Shown: positions 20,301-30,370 of the stretch, piece by piece
Position numbering within the stretch: position 1 is the first letter of the stretch
Layout: every line of letters starts with the position of its first letter
Assembly (NCBI GenBank): GCA_009746045.1
Contig: RPFO01000079.1
Coordinates: 5,369,968-5,433,967 of the forward strand
Origin: Mesostigma viride
Lineage: Eukaryota; Streptophyta; Mesostigmatophyceae; Mesostigmatales; Mesostigmataceae
Direction of reading: 5' to 3'
Length of the DNA stretch: 64,000 bases
Position numbers and translations under genes: made by a program
The notes under the pieces: generated by a model
The model's input: only the letters and a program-made list of their open reading frames with translations
What the model was told of the DNA's origin: nothing
Database searches by the model: none

Positions 20301-22519
20301 CCGGTTCGCCACGCTCCAGTACCTGGGCAACGGGGGCTATGAGTGGGACAGCCCCTTTGGGATAATGAGGGACCTGCGCGTTTGTGCGGGCGTCAACGTG
20401 GCGACGCAGGTCGAGGCGGAGGCGCGCCGCGTGGAGGAGCTGCGTGGAGGCTTGCAGCGGTGGCGGGAGGACACGGCCGCTTGGGTCAACGAGCTGAGGG
20501 GCAAGCGCGTCGTCTTGGTGGGCAACTCGGCCAAGCTCATCCCTGGCATTGGTACTAATCCTGCCGCACGTGACCGCGGCAGCAGTGCTGCCTCTGGGGG
20601 GGGGCAACCGTGGCAGCGGGGGCGGGGGCGGGGGCGGGGGCGGGGGCGGGGCCTATCGCAGGGCTCGGTGATCGACGGATATGATGCCGTTTTCCGGTTC
20701 AACGCGCTGCTTGGGTTCGGCGACCCATCGCTCATGGGCACCAAGGTCACGCATGACGTCATCGGGGACCTCACGCAGCTGTGTGGGTGCACCAGGTGAG
20801 GGGGGAGGGACCGCTTTGACAGGAAACCTTGACATATGGGCTTGAGTTCTGCCTTTACTAGGGAAGGGGGGGTGAGGGGGGGGGGACGCGTTGCAAGGAG
20901 GACTTAGTTGAGGGGGTTGTGTTCTTCCTTTACTAGGGAAGGGGGGGAGGGAAGGGGGGGAGGGAAGGGGGGGAGGGAAGGGGGGGAGGGAAGGGGGGGA
21001 GGGAAGGGGGGGGAGGGAAGGGGGGGAGGGAAGGGGGGGAGGGAAGGGGGGGGAGGGAAGGGGGGGAGGGAAGGGGGGGAGGGAAGGGGGGGGAGGGAAG
21101 GGGGGGGAGGGAAGGGGGGGGAGGGAAGGGGGGGGGGTGGAGGGGGGGATTCCAAGCTTCCAGGAAATGGGTCGCTATTCCATGCTGTGCAGGGTATATG
21201 CCATCTTGTTTTCTGGTTCAACGGCTTCAGTTCATTTCCTATCTGTCGTGCCATTCGTTTCCCGAGGATCTCTTTTGGGGTGATGGTGGGTGGAGCGCAG
21301 CGCGCTGCCACTTTGACGGTCAACATTTTCCAATTTCCAACACACAATCCAACGCGCAGGCCGCAGGTAGCCGCTGCTGCCATTACATGCACCATGCGGG
21401 ATGGAATGGCTACTGTCGGCGACGGCGCGTGCTTGCCTTGCATGTTTTTACCTGCTCTGCCCTGCGGCCAGCCCTGCATTGCCATCTGTGTGTTGTGACA
21501 GATTACAGCACGATGTACTCACCGTGAAGTATGTCCGCACGTGTGTTGCAAGTGCTGCTGTTGGTTGCATGGGCCAGGGTGGTGTCTGTTGCCAGGGACA
21601 CTGGCCTTATCTGCTTATGCCGTTTATCAACGAGACAACAAAGAGACATTTATGTCCGTCGGGTAAATCTTGAGGTTCATCCACATCACCATAACAGCTG
21701 TGTCCTGGCACGTTGGCTGAGGCACTTGGTCGATTTTTGGCTTTCTGACTTCTGGCTTTCCCTGGTGACAAGACTTGTGGATGCATGCACCACCTGCGCC
21801 ACCGCTACGAACACCCTGGCATCCACAGGGGCAAGTGCTGCACGGAAGATCATCTGCGCAAGGTGGTGGAGCAATACCTGCCGCGAAAACCCTGGGCGGG
21901 CCCTGCTAATGCCCGCTTGAGCGCGTCGAAATCTGGCAAGCAGGCGGGTGGGCACAAAGGACATAACCCATCACCAGACGAAAATTCCACGCCGGAGAGA
22001 CTCATCAAGCTCATTTACGCCCGTAACAACGAGATGCCGGCGGCTATGTACAATGTCACAAAACTGCTAGCATCCGTGGTGGCGTCATCCTCGCCTTCAG
22101 TACCCTCAAATCGCAAGAATGGTCAGGCGCCAAAGGGTGCCGGCGGCGCACCCGCGAGTGGCGTTGTCGCGGGCGGAGAAATCAATGTCGAGGTGTTGCA
22201 CCTGTCGATCGACAGCAAGCAAGCGGCGGGCGCATTCAACGTATGGCTGGATGACAAGCAGCGACAGCTGAAGCAGCCGCAGCAGCACCGGGCACTGCGC
22301 ACGCGCGCCTACCCGTGGTATTTGTTCCGCTCCGGTTTCCGGGTGCTCATGACTCTCCTCATCCATGGCATCGTGCCGGATCTGATTGGCTTTGATGTCG
22401 GCGAAGAGGCAAACGCTCTGTTCACTGGGCGCAAGAAGCACGACAGTGTTACGCGGTACTTGCCTGAAACGCTGCTGTTGCAAGGCCTGGCGGAAGCGGG
22501 ATTGGTCCGCCTGCTATAA
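17317..22519 (+). CDS. LamG-like domain fused to sialyltransferase-like (GT29) glycosyltransferase
   Basis: Four exons fit by phase: 17317-17448, 17595-17745, 19733-20795 and 21829-22519, giving 678 residues. Exon 1 encodes a signal or anchor peptide (HHIALALLATLGSLLTECAS). Exon 3 begins with a concanavalin/LamG-like region, about residues 100-310 (LHLGGSFAIDVFIQ, PEWLRLTVVGDGG, RYYVDGRPSGES, PFGIMRDLRVCAG). It continues into GT29 sialyl motif L (KRVVLVGNSAKLI ... DGYDAVFRFN ... GTKVTHDVIGDL). Exon 4 has motif S (RSGFRVLMTLLIHGIVPDLIGFD) and the C-terminal His/Glu motif (KKHDSVTRYLPE). GT29 enzymes act in the Golgi, and the acceptor is unknown here. A (GGGGGC)n tract inserts an Arg-Gly run inside motif L. 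The start of exon 4 is the least certain junction. Confidence 0.8.
17746..19732 (+). other. Long intron 2 of the GT29 gene
   Basis: About 2 kb from a GTGCGT donor (17746) to the GCGCGCCAG acceptor (19732), preceded by a poly-C/pyrimidine tract at 19680-19720. A 29-nt piece 17793-17821 between a CCCAG and a GTGAGC could be a micro-exon, but it does not fit the phase of the next conserved exon. No domain is recognisable in the other ORFs. Confidence 0.5.
20870..21160. repeat. G-rich polypurine array in intron 3 of the GT29 gene
   Basis: About 20 copies of a 13-14 nt unit (AGGGAAGGGGGGG with variable G-run length) lie on the plus strand directly after the GTGAGG donor at 20796. It has strong potential for G-quadruplex or triplex structure. 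Gly/Arg/Pro ORFs across it are artefacts. Confidence 0.9.
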
Positions 22520-23718
22520 ACTTGCCAGCTTCTTGGTATGCATGGTGTATCATCGATGCGTGGTATAGAACCGTGCATGGTATATCGTGAAGGCAGGCAG
22601 CAAATAAAACCAAATGCTGCCGAGTTCATGGTGTATAACCATTGTTATAGCTTATTCCTATTTATTTTTATTTATTGAATAGCTAATTTTGCCAATATCC
22701 TGTTATAATTTTAAGCTGGCGTACAGTCTGCACGCAGTTATACGACATGTACACATGAGGATCGATCTCAGGACTGTCGATCATGCAACTGGTGCTCGCG
22801 ACCGACTGCATGATCGACAACAAGGAGAAATGGCCGGGCTGTCATATGTAAGCGATCGCAGGCATCTCCCTAGCTGATCATAGGGCTTGGCCCTGTCACG
22901 ATCGCCCCACAGCCGATTGCTAGATTGATCGCAGGGTAGCCGGTTCGCGGGTAGTTCTAAGTTATTGCCTCTGAGGAATGATTTACATAAGTAGACTAGT
23001 ATATGATTGGCCCTGAGGATAGCTAGCCACACTACACTACAACCTCATCTGTGCATGCCATTACTGTGGCCGGATTGAATCGACAGCTGTCGGATCAATT
23101 CGGGGATCGACATGTCACTCCGATTATATTACCATCTTAGAATGGTTGTCTCATTGATCTAATGCAGGTAGGGTTGGGGCGATCAACAAGCCGCGGCGCC
23201 CGATCCGGCCCATGGGACTGAGTGGCAAGTTAATTGGTTGCAAGAAATGGTTGCACAAGTCTAGTTGGGTAGATTGCCATCCATTGTGTGTGCATGACTG
23301 CATGTGTATCATAATCTATATATGCACACGACCCCACAATGGGGGCCACATCAGTTATGTATTAGCAATACATTACCAGAACCTATGCTGTCCCCATTCC
23401 TTAAAACAACAGTCTAGCTACAAAAGAAATCATCGACAATCAGCGCTCAGGCATGCCAATGTGCTGGACAGGATGAGCGCAGTGGGCGTACCCGTCGGTT
23501 TTGATTGTACAAAACCACCAACTGCAGTTGGCCCAGTTGGTGCGCCCGGGTAAAAGGTCGGGTCAAAACAGCCATGCTTCTCTAAAAGCAACTTGGAACG
23601 TCCCCCCCCCCCCCCCAATAAGCAACGCAAAGCAGCCACGCTTCCGCATGACGCAAAAACTTGTCCGGCGTCAAAGGGCACTTTGATGTACACCATGTCC
23701 CATATCAGCTAGGCCCCG
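22520..23718. other. Intergenic region between convergent genes
   Basis: The 3' flanks of GT29 (plus) and SRP14 (minus). Contains a perfect 12-bp inverted repeat GTCGATCATGCA at 22776-22787 and 22807-22818, and a second palindrome near 23075-23100 around CGACAGCTGTCGG. A degenerate micro-insertion core lies at 23145-23156. A poly-C run lies at 23600-23618. No coding sequence recognised. Confidence 0.5.
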
Positions 23719-25618
23719 TCACGTCCCTTTCCCCTTCTTCTTGGCCTGCTTCTTGTCCCTCTTCTTCAGCGCGTCCATGTGTGCCTTGAGCAGCGTCGCG
23801 TAGGCCATCTGGAACCGGACCACTTCCTTGGCGGTGATCTGGCACCAGGGGGACAGCCATGGCGATATGATGGGGCATGGCACGTGGCAGCACAGGGTGA
23901 TCAGGCAGGGTGGAACAGGCAGGCACGATCAGGCAGGGCGGAATGAGGGGACAGGGGCAGGTAATCTAAAAAACAATGAAATAAAAATAAATTGATAATA
24001 TATAAATTATAATAATATAAAATGGCACGGCGGTGCCCGTGACGGTATCAGTCGGGGCTGGGTGTGCGGTAAGCTTTCAGCTGGGTGCAATTCACTGTGT
24101 CAGGCATCATGATCGCGCCACTTGGAGGCCCAGTTGGCCATTCATGCCCGTGGGCCAGGCGAAAGTATCAACACAGTTGCGCCATAGCGCAATGCCATGG
24201 TGCCCTCATGCATAGATGGCACCCCGTGTCTCCAGCTATACAGCTCAGCCCACCGACACAGAGCCAAAACCAGCATGTGTAACGTGCCAGTATGAAGCCA
24301 AGTGTGCGGTGATTGAATTGTAACATAACTCCGTTGGGAGTATATGTAGCACATAGCCCTTGAGAGGGGGCATATGGCCTATCATACATCCTAAGCTACT
24401 TCCTGCAAGGGTGGGGATGTAAAGGACCCTTGCTCTAGGTGCACCAGGGCACGTGCATCCCCATGATCTTCAAGCTATGCCCAGCGAAGGGGGAGCCTGT
24501 CATGGGGGGAGAAGTGTGCGGTGATGGCCCAAGGAAATATACCCCACAGCGGTTTGGAAAGGGGGATGACAGACTATCGAAGGGAGGGTCAGGAGGCATT
24601 ATCGAACCAGGGGGGGGGGGGGGGCTACGTGCTGGGCAGCTACCCGACAACAGAATGAGAACAACAGCATGCTGAAAGCCAACAAGCGGGCGATGGCACG
24701 GTATGACATCAACGGTGACACCAAAGAGATCACAGGTGACACAACCGTGCGCTCGGGCGCATGCTGTAGCCCCGACGCAGTCACGCGGACGTTTTGCACC
24801 AACCACAAAGGTGCATGATTCCGGCAGGGTTACCCAGCCAATATTTTGCATAATGTTGTGTTTTGTGTATCCATGTACATGTGCATACAGTTACGCAGTA
24901 ATGTGTACCACTAACATGATGACCGTATGGCTTTACGTGAGCCCACAAGCAACCAGTGTCCGGGTGGCCTGCAGTCATCCAAAACGCTGCGGACACCACG
25001 CAGCTTCCACGTGTGTGGCCGCAATCGTATATTACAGTACACTACAACGTCCATCAAAGCCCCTGAGTAGCAACTATCCATGACAGCGGGGGGGGTTAAC
25101 CGCAAGTGTTAACGCCTGAGTCGCATAACTTGATGACTCTTACACAGAACACGCGTGCGGGTGATGCAAAAGCACCAGAAAATGCGGGGGGCAGCGAGGC
25201 TTATGGGAACATACCGTGGTACTAATCTTTCGTTTCTTCCCGTCCGTTGCCCGGACCAGGCACTTTTGGTCGTCATGCGATACGTGATGGTGATGATCAG
25301 ACTTCCCCCCCTTTCCTCCACCAGATTTGCCGGTTTCTCCCATATTTTTCCTCGTGGGGTGCTTGCAGCTCGCTGTGGCGACGTACGCAAAGCGAAAATT
25401 CGCGAAAGGAGCTACAGCATTTAGCAGGCTATGTCAACTTTGCACAGCATTTATGAACAATCATCAATAGGCAAAACGAGTCACTGTGAACCTGCATCTA
25501 GATTATCACGGTGTCCTTGCTTACATCTTTTCATAGTGAGAAACACCGTGCCGGTTGTTTTTGTCTTCTCGAACAGCTTGGTCAGTTCATTGAGGAACGG
25601 ATCAGGTTCGAGGTGAAC
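23719..25618 (-). CDS. SRP14: Signal recognition particle 14 kDa subunit (SRP14)
   Basis: SRP14 pairs with SRP9 on the Alu domain of SRP RNA and slows translation during ER targeting. Three minus-strand exons fit by phase: 25525-25618 (PDPFLNELTKLFEKTKTTGT, then VFLTMKR), 25215-25372 (a Gly/His/Lys-rich loop, then DQKCLVRATDGKKRKISTT) and 23719-23838 (ITAKEVVRFQMAYATLLKAH, then a Lys-rich tail KKRDKKQAKKKGKGT and stop). Donors GTAAGC and GTATGT and acceptors CCACAG and TGCCAG are canonical. The conserved LRATDGKK loop and FQxAYxxLLKAHMxALKKR helix are clear. The initiator Met must lie upstream. An ATG at 25771-25773 followed by GTTCGT is a possible one-codon first exon, but this is weak. The last intron carries a LINE-type tail at 24300-24440. 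Confidence 0.88.
24300..24440 (-). mobile_element. LINE-type 3' tail remnant in an SRP14 intron
   Basis: Minus-strand copy of the second tail type: stem CTCCCAACGGAG near 24330, GTGCTACATATAC, then GCTACTTCCTGCAAGGGT and TCTAGGTGCACCAGGG. It matches 30160-30345 and 13150-13380. It lies sense to SRP14 in its 1.4-kb last intron. Confidence 0.7.
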
Positions 25619-27086
25619 CTGTGGCGGGAAAAACAAGAGGGCAACGGGTAATCCACAAGCACTAAGTTAAGGGCTGAATCCAACGAGATGCGGTTTAACT
25701 GCTGCGCAGACGGTCATCGCGGCCGTGGTGAACAGTAGATAATACAATAGTCAGGATGCACGTCACGAACCATTTATAGTCGTTTGCCCACAAAGCTGCT
25801 AACTGGCATGTACAGAGCTTGCTTGTTGCCGCTTTCTAATGAAAATGAATAGTTTCCCGGTTGAAGTTGCCTACCAACCGTTCCCGCTGACCGCCATGCC
25901 GTGTCAAGCGCACCAAATAATTTGCTCACATGACCTTGTCTTTGGATAGCTACACTCTAGAGAAACAGAAAACCCACGTAGCCGGACATTATTTCTGCTG
26001 TGTGTGGGCGGTTCCGCTTACGGCACTGTAACACATTATTTCTGCTGTCATTTTCCACGATACTCGGCTTGGGACCGTCACTAAAATACGTGGACGAAAA
26101 CTAATTGGCGGCACTTGCGGTACCACTTATTCCGTGGACGGTATGTGACCGGACTGGGAATGCAACACGCCAACTAGTGTGCAGCGTGGGCAACAACAAC
26201 AACAACAACAACCACGCCAACTAGGAACTGGGATCCCATGGCAAGCGAGCGCGCAAGAGACCAACCCGTAGTCCCCGGTGCGCGGTGATCGTGGCAGACT
26301 GGCAGAAATCGCGACATCGCCCTTTCTCATAAACACATAATCTAAATTTGTTTGCAGCCGTGTCACAGCTGATTATTCACAGGACTGGTGTAATTTGGTG
26401 AAGTACAGCGGAACCGTTTACAGTTTAGGAATAGGAAGTCGTATATAAACGAAAAATGGCTTGCAATGGCTGACCTAGCGAGATTACTGGGCACTTAACA
26501 TTCCAAAATCGCGGGCATTGCAACCATGCTTTAATTCTCATCACAAGCACCGTACTAAATTCCAGGGAATGCCGTACGCCGTGACCGCTAAAGCCGTTGG
26601 CTCCCTCCGGCCAAGCACAGGAAACCTGGCTAAGCCGTGCATTTTAAATGACGACGATAGCTACAGTGTTGCCTCGAGCTTCAGTGTGTCCGGCAAAGAA
26701 GTAAGTTTAGCCCCTGTTTGTTTCAAGCGCGTGTTTAAATTGCATGCCTAGGCCTGGTTCTGATTGTATTGACAGCAAGCAGCTCAAGCAGTTAGCAATA
26801 AGCTGCGGCTAATGTAGCCATGCAATTAGGTTATAAACTCTTTTCCCGTGAGTTCCACCAGCGCCACATGCGCGTCTACCTATTGTGAAGAATTTCCTTA
26901 CAACTCCTTGGCTTGATCGTGGAGCATAGGTTGTATCTCATCCGATTAGGTTAGAGGAAGGGATGCATTTATTAGATCAACAGTAAGCGGTGTCTATGCC
27001 GTATGGCCCGATGCGGTGCAGAATTTAGCTTGTGAGACACACTGTCCTCCTTTATTGTTTCCACATTCGCCTGACACAACATCCCG
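25619..27086. other. Intergenic region between divergent SRP14 and SAXO genes
   Basis: Should contain the promoters of both genes and the unresolved first exon of SRP14. A short (CAA)7 run lies at 26191-26212. No other coding sequence is recognised. The ORF at 26518-26751 resembles nothing I know. Confidence 0.5.
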
Positions 27087-29271
27087 ATGACCTTCGTGGC
27101 CGCTCGCGTTTGCGCTTGCTATGCCTGCCAGTGCATGTGCCGCATCTGCACATGCGGCATGCACCCCTGCCCCCGACACCCGAAGAAATCCCAGGCCAAA
27201 CAGCCTGAGCCTGGCTATGCCGGCTTGCAAAGCGAGTACAAGCAGCAATACCCGGGCAAGGAGGCGCGCCACGTCAGCCGTAAAGCACCAGCCGAGTACC
27301 AGCCCATGCCGGGCAACTTCATTGGGGAGGTGAGCGCGGTGGTGTCTGCCAGTAAATTAAATTGAATCTTGAGACTGCTAGGATTCATCCATTCATCTGC
27401 GCGCCTCCGGTGAGAGGGTCGTGAGGTACAGCCTGTTTCAGTTGCCGTGAAATACATTCAGCTCACATGCAGCATTTTGCATCTGGACTGTAGGCATTTG
27501 TGTCAGGGCCGTGACGTTTTCCATCGCCTTACCTCACGTATGAGACAACCTCAAACCTGTACGTTGCTATGTAAGTAAGCAGGTGCACTTGCTTGAATAA
27601 TAGGCCGCATTGTGGCCGCTCTGCCCTGCTTATTTGTCGCTATGACTGGGTAGCTATGTGCAATGCTGACTCGTGTACGGAAGCGCATCGCTACTTGAAG
27701 AGGCAGCGCGGGTCGCCGTCGTGTCTACATGCTCATATCCCCACACCACTGCACCCTTTCCTCATGCGAGCACATCTTCCCCCTTGGATGACTGTGTCTG
27801 GCCAAAGCTGTCCATGAGGTATCCCTGAGCTGATAGTCAGGTATCCCTGTAGCGGTGGTTGTACCCATTTCTTAACCGACATGGTAATCGCACCCATTAT
27901 GTGGAGAACTCAAGGACTTGCATCTGACACATCACACCCACATATCCCCCCACCATCCTTCCCTGTAGACTCTTTATCATCCCCGTCCCATGACTTCAAT
28001 CACCCCAACCATTCCCCGATGTGACGCAGTCTATGTGCTTTTCATTTTCATCCAACGCTGACGCCATACCGATGTAATCCCATTTGCCCGTACCATCCCA
28101 TTCGCCCGTACCATCCCATACGCCCGTATGTCATCGCTCATCATCCCCATCGCAGACCACCCACAACGCCGACTACGGCTGGAAGGACGCCCGCCTGAGC
28201 ACGCCCATTCGGCCAGACAGGGACGCCGGTGCCTTGGACGACCGGCCCTTTGACGGCACGTCTTCCTACGTGATCGACTACCCCGCGAAATCCATCAACC
28301 GCACAGCGCCCGCGGGGCCCAAGGTGCCCCCCCACTACATTGCAAAGTTCGACGGCACGACCCTGTACAAGCATAACTTTGACGAGAAGAGAGCAGACCG
28401 GCGACGTCCCAATCGTCCCGAACAAGGCGTGATCGAGGATAGGCCGTTTGACGGGACGAGCATGTACCGCGCGACGTACGTGCCCAGGGACGTGAGGGGC
28501 CCTGTGAGGGCCAACGGCCCCGCGCAGGCGCCGCTCCCAGACGCCCCCTTCTATGCGAACACGACGTTCAGGAATGATTTCACGCAGAAGCCGCTCGCGC
28601 CCGTGGCGCCGGTGCAGGCGGAGGCCCGATCATACGACTCGGCCCCGTTCGAGGGGTCGTCGGAGTACCGCGACAACTACCCCAGGAAGGCCGCTGCGCC
28701 GCCCGCGCGCAACCGCACCGTGGAGTGGCAGCCGAGCAACGCCCCGTTTCATGGGGCCACGACCGCTGGGGCGGACTACCAGTGGAAGGACCCCGCGGTG
28801 CAAAAGAAAGGGCCCGCGGAGCCGCGTCATTACGAATCGGCCCCGTTTGTCGCGACATCTTCGTACGCGGACACGTTCAAGGAGACGGGGGCGGCACCCC
28901 AGCGTGTCACGGGGCCGCCCGGGTGGGAGCCGACAGGGGCCAAGTTCTTCGGGCAGACGACCAACAAGGCGGATTTCACGGAGAAGGACCGGGCGCTGGC
29001 GCGGCGGGCACCGATGCGGCCAAAGGAGAAGCCGGCCGAGCGCGGCACGTTTGACATGCGGACGTCGTACCAAGGGGCATTCCAGGAGAAGAGCGCGGCG
29101 CCCGCCAAACCCGCCAAGCCGATGGAGACGCACTTGGACGGCCAGCGCCCATTTGCGGGCCAGACGCTGTACCGATCGGACTTCACGGAGAAGAAGGTGG
29201 ACATGTGCCCGGTGATCATGCGGCCACCGCCCACCAAGGAGCGGGGCGGCCACTTGTACTACGAGAGTTGA
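27087..29271 (+). CDS. Stabilizer of axonemal microtubules (SAXO/FAM154) protein
   Basis: Two exons, 27087-27329 and 28156-29271 (GTGAGC donor, CGCAG acceptor, phase 0), give 452 residues. The N-terminus has the SAXO cysteine motif (CMCRICTCGMHPCPRH) followed by a tyrosine-containing linker (GLQSEYKQQYPGKEA). Exon 2 has about ten degenerate Mn-type modules of ~30 residues. Each starts with a PFxGxTxYxxDF-like core (for example DRPFDGTSSYVIDYPAK, DAPFYANTTFRNDFTQK, RPFAGQTLYRSDFTEKK) and a Pro/Ala-rich spacer. SAXO proteins bind the microtubule lumen or wall and stabilise axonemes and basal bodies, so the organism is expected to build cilia or flagella. The protein ends with a Tyr-rich GGHLYYES tail. 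Confidence 0.88.
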
Positions 29272-29463
29272 AGAGTGACGAGAAGTGAGAACCGAGGCAC
29301 GAGAAGCGTTGTACGAGAGTTTTGTTGCGGGAAGCCATTCCGGTGCATGACTGCTGCTTGGTCTGCCTGCTCCTGATAGCGTGACATCCCTCTGGAGACG
29401 ATTATGTCGATGTTTAGATAGCGAAGCAGTAAATCATGTTTCCATAAAGAAGCGAGGTCCTAT

Positions 29464-29487
29464 CAATGAGACAACCAGCGCAGGCCA
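29464..29487 (-). repeat. Micro-insertion family member without clear target duplication
   Basis: CAATGAGACAACCAGCGCAG then GCC, the reverse complement of the family core. The flanks (GTCCTAT, ATATATC) are not clear direct repeats. Confidence 0.55.
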
Positions 29488-29744
29488 TATATCTGGAGAA
29501 TCCGGACCGTGGTAGCTCGAGCCTGCCGTTATCTTATCCGCATGTTGGAGTGGTCCAGGATGATGGACAAGACAACTATTCCTGGACGCATGGCAATCCA
29601 ACGCCGTGGAAGGATTAGGGTAGTTGTCTGAGAGGAAAGACGCAAGGACCGCGGGAGCCGCATGGCTATCTGTAGGCAGACCTGCATGGAGATGATGAAT
29701 GGCCGGAGACGGAAATGTGTAGCCATGTTGGTTGAAAATATGGC

Positions 29745-30110
29745 TTTCTAATGAATTAATTAAACATGGTCCCCCTTTGGGGAGTCACGGCCGATTATTA
29801 AGTGAGACAACGACCGATTATATAATAACCCCATGTGGATGGGTGGATGGACAAACAATTCTACCGGTTCTATTCTATCTATCTAATGCCTGAACTCTAA
29901 CAAACCAAGGGAAATGCCACGTAGCAGGCCCAGCTCTAGCGATCTCGCCAAGCGTGAACTCTGATTCCGAGGGACAAGATGACCTAGACGGTGGGGTGCA
30001 GAAACAAATCTTGCAAGCGTGATCAGGGCGTGTGTTTCGAGCCTAACGTACTGGCCGGGAGTGTCTAGGGGTGAGCATGCATGTACGTACCATTGCTGCG
30101 ATATCACTAT
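29745..30110 (-). mobile_element. LINE 3' fragment (minus)
   Basis: Minus-strand 3' UTR. An AATTAATTAA tail at 29754-29763 is followed by a diverged stem (GTGACTCCCC on the minus strand), CATCCACCCATCC, and a degraded RT tail to about 30110. A micro-insertion lies at 29791-29821. Confidence 0.6.
29791..29821 (-). repeat. Micro-insertion with 8-bp target duplication
   Basis: A 15-bp insert TAAGTGAGACAACGA at 29799-29813 is flanked by CCGATTAT at 29791-29798 and 29814-29821. The flanks extend to 12 bp with one mismatch. It lies inside a LINE 3' UTR. Confidence 0.75.
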
Positions 30111-30149
30111 ATCCAGGTCATACTAATTAATTAATTAATTACCTAATTA

Positions 30150-30365
30150 ATTAATTAGGAACATAACTCCGCTAGGAGTACATGTAGCACATATCCCTGA
30201 GAAGGGGGATATGGCTTTTAATGCATATTCTGGGAGCTACTTCCTGCAAGGGTAGGGATGTAAACTACGCCTGCTCTAGGTGCACCAAGGGCACCTGCAC
30301 CACTCAAGGGCACCTGCACCACCATGATCTCTCAGAGCGCAAGGGGGGCCTGGCATGGGGTGGAA
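30150..30365 (-). mobile_element. LINE-type 3' tail, second type
   Basis: Minus strand: AATTAATTAGG tail side, stem CTCCTAGCGGAG, GTGCTACATGTA, then GCTACTTCCTGCAAGGGTAG and a duplicated AAGGGCACCTGCACCA. It matches 24300-24440, 13150-13380 and 54345-54408. It directly adjoins the tail of the ORF1-only element at 30371. Confidence 0.7.
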
Positions 30366-30370
30366 GATCA

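Noticed and set aside
20904-21498. Pro/Ser- and Gly-rich ORFs in both orientations
   Set aside because: They read through the G-rich array in intron 3 of the GT29 gene.
28553-29253. Arg-rich ORFs overlapping the SAXO gene
   Set aside because: Shadow frames of a GC-rich repetitive coding exon.
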